Below are positions 56,900 to 64,000 of a stretch of 64,000 nt of DNA, piece by piece; positions within the stretch are counted from its first letter, which is position 1, and each line of letters starts with the position of its first letter. The position numbers and the translations under genes are program-made. This stretch comes from Enterococcus faecalis. Lineage in GTDB: Bacteria; Bacillota; Bacilli; Lactobacillales; Enterococcaceae. The stretch spans positions 2,202,001 to 2,266,000 of the forward strand of contig NZ_CP118962.1 in the NCBI RefSeq assembly GCF_029024925.1. Direction: 5' to 3'. Below the pieces are notes generated by a model. The model saw only the letters and a program-made list of their open reading frames with translations. It was not told the origin of the DNA and made no database searches.

Positions 56900-58711
56900 T
56901 TATAATTTTTCAACCAAAGCTTCTAATTCCGTTAAACGTTCTTCAAAAACTTTCATTGCATCTTCGATATACGCGGCTTGTGTCATATCCACGCCCGCTT
57001 TTTTCATCACTTCAATTGGGAAGTCACTACTTCCTGCTTTCAAGTAGTTAAGGTAGTTCTCTAAAGCTCCCTCTTCTCCAGCTAAAATATGTTTAGACAA
57101 TGCCGAAGCGGCTGAGAAGCCAGTTGCATATTGATAAACATAGTAATTGTAATAAAAATGGGGAATTCTCGCCCATTCGTAACTGATTTCTTCGTCTCTA
57201 ACTACTTCTGGTCCATAATATTTAGCATTGAGCTCGCCATAATACTCACTCAAATATTCACTCGTTAATGGCGTGCCTTTAGCATCTTCCGTGTGAATAA
57301 AATGTTCAAATTCCGCAAATTGTGTTTGACGGAAAATGGTTCCCTTAAAGCCGTCTAAATAGTGATTTAAGACATACGCACGTACTTTAGGATCTGTTTC
57401 TGTTTGTAATAAATATTCTGTTAAAATATTTTCATTTGTGGTTGAAGCAATCTCAGCTAAGAAAATTGAATAGTCGCCATAAACATACGGCTGATTATTT
57501 CTTGTATAGTAACTATGAACACTATGACCCATCTCATGGACTAATGTAAATAGTTGATCCAAACTATCATGCCAATTCATTAAAATGTATGGGGCTGTAT
57601 CATAAGCTCCGGAAGAATATGCGCCGCTTCGTTTTCCTTGATTTTCAATCACATCAATCCAGCGACTTGAAAAAGCTTCTTTAACAATAGATAAATAGTC
57701 TTCACCTAGTGGTTTTAAAGCCTCAATTGCTTTTTCTTTTGCTTCTTCATAGCTGTAACGAATTGGTGCTTCACCTAGCAAAGGCGCATACAAGTCGTAC
57801 ATGTGTAATTCTTCTACGTTTAATAATTTTTTTCTTAATTTTACATAACGATGTAGCAAAGGTAAATGTTTATTTACTACAGCTACTAATGTTTCGTGAA
57901 CACTTTCAGGGATATGATTACTTGCTAAAGAGGCTGCCCGAGCAGAATCATAATTTCTAATTTTTGCTTTATAATTATGCGTTTTAACATGTGCACCTAA
58001 AGTTGAGGCTAATGTATTTCTAAATTGTTTGTACACTTTGTACAACCCTTTAAATGCTGCTTCACGAACAGATGGATCGACACTCTCCATTAATTGACCA
58101 TAAACGCCATGAGAAAGTTGAATTGTTTCGCCTTCAGCATTTTGCACAGTTGGAAATTCTAAATCTGCATTATTTAAAATTGAAAATGTATTACTTGAGG
58201 CACCAAAAATTTCACTAGCCCCCGCCAGTAAAGCTTCTTGTTCCATCGATAAAACATGGGGACGTTCATCTAAAATATTTTGAATATAGTGACGATAAAC
58301 AGCTAATTTGGGCTGCTCTTCAAAATATCCCCAGATTTGTTCATCACTTAATGTTAAAACCTCTGGGTCAAACCAAGAAACAGCTTCACTAACTTGTGCA
58401 TATAGAGAACTAGCTCTGGCATATAAAGCTTGGTAAGCTGTATTTGTAGTGTCTTGATCATTTTTTAAATGAGAATAGACATATAATGTTTCCACTTTTC
58501 GATAGACATCTAAAACGTATTCTAACGCAGCTAGAAAAGCTTCTGCGCCATTCCCTAAGGTACCTTTAAATGACTCTGCTTGATTTAGCTCCTCTGTCAA
58601 CTGATTATACGCAACATCAAAAGCAGCATCATCTTTAAAAATTTTGGTTAAATCCCAAGTCAATGGAGTTGGAACTTCATCACGTGTTGGTAATTGTTTA
58701 ATTTCGCTCAT
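56900..58711 (-). CDS. pepF: Oligoendopeptidase F
   Basis: 603-residue cytoplasmic M3-family zinc peptidase. The zinc-binding HEMGH in FTLVHEMGHSVHSYY lies near residue 389, and the third ligand Glu is expected in GDYSIFLAEIASTTNE near 420. It cleaves peptides of roughly 7-17 residues. AAGGAGAG precedes the ATG. The downstream position after coiA matches lactococci and streptococci. Confidence 0.96.
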   Translation of the reverse strand: MSEIKQLPTRDEVPTPLTWDLTKIFKDDAAFDVAYNQLTEELNQAESFKGTLGNGAEAFLAALEYVLDVYRKVETLYVYSHLKNDQDTTNTAYQALYARASSLYAQVSEAVSWFDPEVLTLSDEQIWGYFEEQPKLAVYRHYIQNILDERPHVLSMEQEALLAGASEIFGASSNTFSILNNADLEFPTVQNAEGETIQLSHGVYGQLMESVDPSVREAAFKGLYKVYKQFRNTLASTLGAHVKTHNYKAKIRNYDSARAASLASNHIPESVHETLVAVVNKHLPLLHRYVKLRKKLLNVEELHMYDLYAPLLGEAPIRYSYEEAKEKAIEALKPLGEDYLSIVKEAFSSRWIDVIENQGKRSGAYSSGAYDTAPYILMNWHDSLDQLFTLVHEMGHSVHSYYTRNNQPYVYGDYSIFLAEIASTTNENILTEYLLQTETDPKVRAYVLNHYLDGFKGTIFRQTQFAEFEHFIHTEDAKGTPLTSEYLSEYYGELNAKYYGPEVVRDEEISYEWARIPHFYYNYYVYQYATGFSAASALSKHILAGEEGALENYLNYLKAGSSDFPIEVMKKAGVDMTQAAYIEDAMKVFEERLTELEALVEKL

Positions 58712-58758
58712 AGTTTACTCTCCTTTAAGAAACGTTTTACTCATTATACTATCATAAT

Positions 58759-59937
58759 TTAACACGTGTGACTAAAAAAATGTTGTTTTTTCACTTTTTT
58801 TAGCCAATGAATGAGCTTTTCAGGATCTTCTCTTAGGAAAATACTAGTTATTAGGTACTTATTGTTTACTTTAATTAACACATAACATTCTTGTAACCAT
58901 CTCAATAAGTTATTTCCCACAATTTTAAAAAGCTTTTTTAAGCCAATATTCGGCAGTGGCTGCCAAACAAAGTTCCCTTCTTCCAAAAAAACAGCTTCCA
59001 AGATACGCCATAGTTCCTGTTTGGTCACTAAACGCTCTTCTTCGGTTTTTAGTGCTTCCCAAACAAGCATTTTTAAATGAATATCTTCTTCAGAAGAAGG
59101 TATTAGCTTCAATCCAGGATAGTAAAACCAAGGAGGTAACTGGAGAAGGTGACAACCTTTCGTGTATAAAAAGCTTTGTGTTCTAAGTAACTGAGCATTT
59201 CTGTAACCAAGTTGTTGCGTCAATTTTTGATAATAATCATGCATCAATTGGCCAGTGTGCCGTCTATCTGGCAGTAAATTTAAATTAGCGGTCGGTAGTC
59301 GGAAGATTTCTAGTAATTTTTTTTCGTAAAAAGCCCATGATTGTTTTCTTCTATAAAATTGTTGACATTGACTCTCTTCAATATGACAAAGTAATTCTAT
59401 TCGTTCTTGCTTCTTATTGGCCGTCCATAAATAAAATCCCAAGGACTCCGAAAAGTAAAGGAATTGTTTCGTTAATTGCGTGAGCTTGTCTTTAGGCACT
59501 AATCGTTCACCTAAAATCCAAACAACTTGATAGCCATGAGCTTGATAAGTCTCCGTCCGTTCCACCAAACGTTTAATTGGCAACGGACTACATTGAATTT
59601 CAATGGCTATCTTCCCAATGAGTAAATCTGGGCGTTGCTTCAAGGCGGGTAAGTATGCCTCAACTTGAAAAGACAGCTTTTCACGCAAACACTTTTCCGC
59701 AAAAAGCTGCTTCAAGCGGAGGTGTTCTTCTGTTTCAGCTTCTGCTTCGTACCAACAACTATTCTTTTTGCGATGAGCAAAATGGGGTATTTTAATGGGG
59801 CCTGCCTTCAAAATGACCGATTGATGACACATTGGACACACAAAAGCTTGTTCGCTTCGTATCTGTGTTAATTCATCAATCGAGCAATCGATTAAAGAAA
59901 ATAATTCTTGGTTGTCTGCCGTTAAAGCTGTTAACAT
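58759..59937 (-). CDS. coiA: Competence protein CoiA-like
   Basis: 392-residue CoiA-type protein. An N-terminal zinc-ribbon-like region has Cys pairs (FVCPMCHQSV, then H-F-AHRKKNSC, about 32-60). A restriction-nuclease-like domain follows with EIQCSPLPIKRLVERTETYQAHGYQVVWILG (about 128-160). In pneumococcus CoiA helps process incoming DNA; natural transformation is not established for E. faecalis, so its present role is unclear. ATG 59937 is preferred, as the GTG at 59946 lies in the ribosome site GAGAGGTG. Confidence 0.9.
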   Translation of the reverse strand: MLTALTADNQELFSLIDCSIDELTQIRSEQAFVCPMCHQSVILKAGPIKIPHFAHRKKNSCWYEAEAETEEHLRLKQLFAEKCLREKLSFQVEAYLPALKQRPDLLIGKIAIEIQCSPLPIKRLVERTETYQAHGYQVVWILGERLVPKDKLTQLTKQFLYFSESLGFYLWTANKKQERIELLCHIEESQCQQFYRRKQSWAFYEKKLLEIFRLPTANLNLLPDRRHTGQLMHDYYQKLTQQLGYRNAQLLRTQSFLYTKGCHLLQLPPWFYYPGLKLIPSSEEDIHLKMLVWEALKTEEERLVTKQELWRILEAVFLEEGNFVWQPLPNIGLKKLFKIVGNNLLRWLQECYVLIKVNNKYLITSIFLREDPEKLIHWLKKVKKQHFFSHTC

Positions 59938-59990
59938 GATTTTCACCTCTCATAAATAAACTACGCAAAGTTTCTTAATTTTCATCAAAA

Positions 59991-60023
59991 AAAAAGCAAA
60001 AACTCGAAAGTTTTTGCTTTTTT
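59991..60023 (-). terminator. Terminator after mecA
   Basis: AAAAAGCAAAAACT-CGAA-AGTTTTTGC, ending in a T-run on both strands. It separates mecA from coiA-pepF. Confidence 0.85.
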
Positions 60024-60025
60024 GC

Positions 60026-60688
60026 TTAATCATTAAAGTAATAACGTGTTAATTCCAACGCACTGCGTTCCATAATACAAGTGCCATATTCGACTAAAGT
60101 ATCCTGAGTGACAGTTGTTTTATGAGCAAATTCTAAAATCTGTGCAATTTCATTGTCAACATTTGTTTTTTCTAATTCATCGGTTAAGAACAAAACTTGT
60201 AAGTAATAACGATCGTTGTACGTGTATAAGTTAGTCAAAACAGATTGCATGAAGACTTCTTTGGATAATTGGATCATCGCTTCAAAATTATCTAATTCAA
60301 AGATTACATTTCTGTTTGTTTCATCTGTGGCTTCCATCTCATCAAGTTCATCGGCGGCTGCTTTGTCTGCTTCAATTTGTTTGCGAATTAATTCGCTAAC
60401 ATCTGCATTGACTTCGCTCAGACCTTCTAAGGAAGACAAGTCGTCCATAGCGACATTTTTACTAATAAACAGTTCTAAACCATCATTTTTAGGCAAGACT
60501 TGGAAAGTGACTGCTTCACTGCCTTGGAATTCATCTTCGACATCAACTTCTTCTAAAATACTATAAAAGAAATTTTCAACATCTTTGTGGTTTCCTAGTA
60601 AGTCAAGAAAAGTAATCCCTCTATCCGCCAGGTCTTCGTTGCCAATTAACACACGAATCGTATTTTCATTAATATGTTCCATTTCCAT
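60026..60688 (-). CDS. mecA: Clp adaptor protein MecA
   Basis: 220-residue adaptor that brings substrates to ClpC. N-terminal target-binding domain (MEHINENTIRVLIGNEDLADRGITFLDLL), acidic linker (about 110-130), and C-terminal ClpC-binding domain (VIFELDNFEAMIQLSKEV, LVEYGTCIMERSALELTRYYF). In streptococci and bacilli it degrades competence regulators; no comK or comX is visible here. Confidence 0.95.
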   Translation of the reverse strand: MEMEHINENTIRVLIGNEDLADRGITFLDLLGNHKDVENFFYSILEEVDVEDEFQGSEAVTFQVLPKNDGLELFISKNVAMDDLSSLEGLSEVNADVSELIRKQIEADKAAADELDEMEATDETNRNVIFELDNFEAMIQLSKEVFMQSVLTNLYTYNDRYYLQVLFLTDELEKTNVDNEIAQILEFAHKTTVTQDTLVEYGTCIMERSALELTRYYFND

Positions 60689-60733
60689 AGCGCTACACCT
60701 CTCTTTGCTTCAATCAGGAAACTTCTTACGTTC

Positions 60734-60761
60734 ATTGTAGCGAAAACTACACAAAAGTAAA
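60734..60761 (-). promoter_or_regulatory. mecA promoter
   Basis: Minus strand TTTACT (60756-60761) and TACAAT (60734-60739), 16 bases apart, 46 bp before the mecA ATG. The remaining 60762-60940 shows no gene. Confidence 0.5.
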
Positions 60762-60944
60762 GTGGAAAGTCTATAAATCCTCGAAAACTAGCGAACGTTT
60801 TATAAACTTTGAACTTTTTTAACGATTGGTTTTTCGCTCCTTCTACCTCTTCATCTTAACGCAGTCTCTCCAAAAAAGATACTATTTTTCCTTGACCACG
60901 TTCTGCCAAATCAAATGAATACAAGTTCTAAATATGTATTAAAA

Positions 60945-60967
60945 AGCCAGAGATAAAAATCCCTGGC
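60945..60967 (-). terminator. Terminator after spx
   Basis: GCCAGGGAT/ATCTCTGGC on the minus strand (one G-U pair), followed by TTTTTAATAC, 64 bp after the spx stop. Confidence 0.7.
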
Positions 60968-61030
60968 CCTAAATTCATATGAATCGTTCTTTATTACAAT
61001 TAACAAATAAAGAACAAAATTTTATATTTT

Positions 61031-61429
61031 TTATAAACCTGCCATTAATTGTGCTTGGCGCAATTCCAGTTGTCGAACATCTCTTGGTAAGAATCGGCGA
61101 ATTTCATCTTCGTTAAAACCGACTTGTAATCTTTTCTCATCAATCATAATTGGCCGACGCAACAATCCAGGGTTTTCTTGAACCAACTCTAATAAATCTT
61201 GAAGTGGAAGCTCGTCCAAATCCATATTTAATTTTTGGAAAACTTTAGAGCGAGTAGAGATAATCTCTTCTGTTCCATCTTCGGTCATGATTAAAATTGC
61301 TTTTAATTCCTCAATATTTAAAGGTTCAGAAAAAATATTTCTTTCTTTAAAAGGAATTTCGTGCTCTTGCAACCAGGCTCTAGCCTTACGACATGACGTG
61401 CAACTTGGGGAAGTATAAAGTGTCAACAT
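61031..61429 (-). CDS. spx: Redox regulator Spx
   Basis: 132-residue ArsC-fold protein that binds the RNA polymerase alpha subunit under thiol stress. The redox switch is Cys10-x-x-Cys13 ([14 protein letters not shown]), and [28 protein letters not shown] is the typical second half. Length is normal. Its proposed controllers, the YjbH-like adaptor and MecA, are encoded within 6 kb. The 5' region holds two short hairpins (GGAAC/GTTCC and CGCGA/TCGCG) of unknown role. Confidence 0.95.
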   Translation of the reverse strand: MLTLYTSPSCTSCRKARAWLQEHEIPFKERNIFSEPLNIEELKAILIMTEDGTEEIISTRSKVFQKLNMDLDELPLQDLLELVQENPGLLRRPIMIDEKRLQVGFNEDEIRRFLPRDVRQLELRQAQLMAGL

Positions 61430-61641
61430 TGTGCATCACTCCTTTTCGCGAATCATCGCGTTTCTGAAACAGGGAACTGTACTGTTCCTCTATTTAAAAC
61501 CAGTATACCTAATTTCTAATAAAAATACTAGGGGTTTTTAAACATTTTTTATTAACTTTGTTTATTTTTCCTTCATTACATCCGTGTAAAATTAGGGTTA
61601 ATTTTTATGAAATTTTATGGATATTCGTTATGATTCTGTAA

Positions 61642-62799
<1,158 letters not shown>

Positions 62800-62810
62800 C
62801 TAAACATAAT

Positions 62811-62842
62811 AAAAACCCGCGAAGTTTTATTCGCGGGTTTTT
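62811..62842. terminator. Bidirectional terminator between trpS and ABC exporter
   Basis: AAAAACCCGCGAA and TTCGCGGGTTTTT around a 6-base loop between convergent genes. Confidence 0.93.
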
Positions 62843-64000
62843 TTATGTTCTAAATTGAGCATCGTATAAGCGACGATAGTGGCCTCTTTGCGCGTACAAA
62901 GTTTCATGTGTTCCATCTTCTAAAATTCCTTGGTCACTCACTACGATTATTCGATCAGCATGTTTAATCGTTGCCAGTCTGTGGGCAATAATTAATGTTG
63001 TTCGCCCGTCAGCTAACGAGTTTAATGACTCTTGAATCACTTGCTCTGTTTCTGTATCTAATGCAGAAGTCGCTTCATCTAGAATTAAAATCGGCGGGTT
63101 CTTCAAGAACATTCGCGCAATTGCCACTCGCTGCTTTTGACCGCCCGATAATTTCACGCCACGTTCGCCAATAATTGTGTCTAAGCCATCTGGCATTAGC
63201 TGAATTACATGTTCTAAATGTGCTAATTTCACCGCTTGTTGAATGTCTATTTCTGTAGCATTTAAATTCCCATAAGCAATATTTTCTCGTAATGTTCCAG
63301 GGAATAAAAACACATCTTGTTGAACAATTCCAATTTGCTTACGTAATGAAGCCAAGGTCATTTGCTGGATATTTCTACCGTCAATCGTAATTTCACCACT
63401 ACTAACTTCATAAAAACGAGGCAACAGATTGCACAAGGTCGTTTTTCCTGAACCACTTTGGCCAACGAAAGCAACGGTTTCACCAGGTTGAATTTTTAAA
63501 TTGATATGGTCTAAAACTTTTGTGCCATCTTCATAAGCAAATGAAACATCTTTATAGGCAATCGTTCCTTCTAAATGTGAAACAGCAACAGCTCCTGGCA
63601 AATCTTTGATGGACGGTTGTTTGTCCATTTCTTCCGTAAAACGTTTAAAGCCAGCAAATCCTTTGGGATAGCTTTCAATCATATTGTTGACTTTTTCAAT
63701 CGGCCGAATAAAAATATTGGCTAATAAAATAAATCCTACAAACTGACCTTCTGTAATTTCTCCTTTAATTGTATAGTACGCACCAAAAATTAATGAAAAT
63801 AAATTTATCAGACGAATTAATAAGTAATTATAGGCGGAACTGACACCCATCACCTTATAAAAATATAATTTCGATTTTCGATACATTTGATTTAAATAAT
63901 TAAACTGTTTTCGTTCAAATGGTTCATTTGCAAAAGATTGCGTGACACGTATCCCACTTACTGACGCTTCAATCCCAGCATTAAATTCACCTAAATTATC
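62843..64000 (-). CDS. ABC exporter (permease-ATPase fusion), N-terminus outside window
   Basis: The frame is open from the window edge to the stop at 62843, giving the last 385 residues of a half-transporter of normally about 570-600. Before the internal ATG at 63886 the frame reads EFNAGIEASVSGIRVTQSFANE, a standard exporter membrane-domain segment, so the gene starts beyond base 64000. The ATPase domain has Walker A GQSGSGKTT, signature LSGGQKQR and Walker B ILILDEATSALD. It resembles MsbA/LmrA-type multidrug or lipid exporters; substrate unknown. Confidence 0.93.
   Translation of the reverse strand, partial: DNLGEFNAGIEASVSGIRVTQSFANEPFERKQFNYLNQMYRKSKLYFYKVMGVSSAYNYLLIRLINLFSLIFGAYYTIKGEITEGQFVGFILLANIFIRPIEKVNNMIESYPKGFAGFKRFTEEMDKQPSIKDLPGAVAVSHLEGTIAYKDVSFAYEDGTKVLDHINLKIQPGETVAFVGQSGSGKTTLCNLLPRFYEVSSGEITIDGRNIQQMTLASLRKQIGIVQQDVFLFPGTLRENIAYGNLNATEIDIQQAVKLAHLEHVIQLMPDGLDTIIGERGVKLSGGQKQRVAIARMFLKNPPILILDEATSALDTETEQVIQESLNSLADGRTTLIIAHRLATIKHADRIIVVSDQGILEDGTHETLYAQRGHYRRLYDAQFRT

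Overview
This is a 64 kb low-GC Firmicutes chromosome segment. Protein sequences and gene order fit Enterococcus faecalis best: an atp operon with no atpI recognised, separate coaB and coaC genes, a BusR-OpuA osmolyte locus, a FemX-type bridge transferase, RelQ, and a groESL-ydiK-ydiL-rex-ydiF block also known from Bacillus. The species call is inference from recognition, not a search. Almost everything is core genome. I saw no rRNA, tRNA, insertion sequence, prophage or CRISPR array. The most accessory-looking gene is an AT-rich membrane XRE regulator at 55990-56709.

Layout. 1-3.9 kb: 3' part of the F-ATPase operon as read here (atpA cut by the window edge, then atpH, F, E, B), with its promoter and a long leader. 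4.0-8.0 kb: secG, an esterase, rnr and smpB, a protein export and RNA quality control group. 8.1-10.7 kb: a small ferredoxin-like/GNAT gene pair and a P1B-type metal ATPase. 10.8-13.1 kb: NAD salvage (pncB, nadE). 13.2-16.8 kb: a GtrA protein and a likely operon of atypical response regulator, coiled-coil protein and secreted GH73/LysM hydrolase. 17.1-19.2 kb: groES-groEL under a perfect CIRCE operator. 19.3-23.0 kb: ydiK-ydiL, the redox repressor rex and an ABC-F ATPase. 23.0-26.8 kb: busR, then opuAA-opuABC behind a bipartite operator-like site. 27-33.3 kb: a DUF697 membrane protein, a lipid kinase, a glycerate module (permease, kinase, CdaR-like regulator) and a VTT membrane protein. 33.4-37.9 kb: a spermidine/putrescine transporter preceded by an XRE-cupin regulator with a palindromic operator candidate. 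38.1-41.1 kb: an oxidoreductase, then coaB-coaC-panT for coenzyme A supply. 41.2-44.3 kb: a FemX-type transferase, queT with a preQ1 riboswitch, and a second lipid kinase. 44.4-49.6 kb: recD2, a histidine phosphatase, trmL, a candidate small RNA, rlmA. 49.7-54.2 kb: cutC, and a relQ-nadK-rluD-like-mgtE operon. 54.4-61.4 kb: CYTH protein, YjbH/SpxH, the XRE membrane regulator, pepF, coiA, mecA and spx, a group around Spx and Clp proteolysis. 61.8-64 kb: trpS and the C-terminal part of an ABC exporter.

The best targets for follow-up are a free-standing small RNA between rlmA and trmL (about 48529-48643), with a good promoter, three hairpins and a terminator; the 22-bp-spaced BusR-like operator at opuA; the long atp leader with a 33-codon ORF; and the regulator/coiled-coil/hydrolase operon at 13.8-16.8 kb. 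Several start codons were moved from the longest possible ORF to the position that fits the ribosome binding site; each is explained in its entry.
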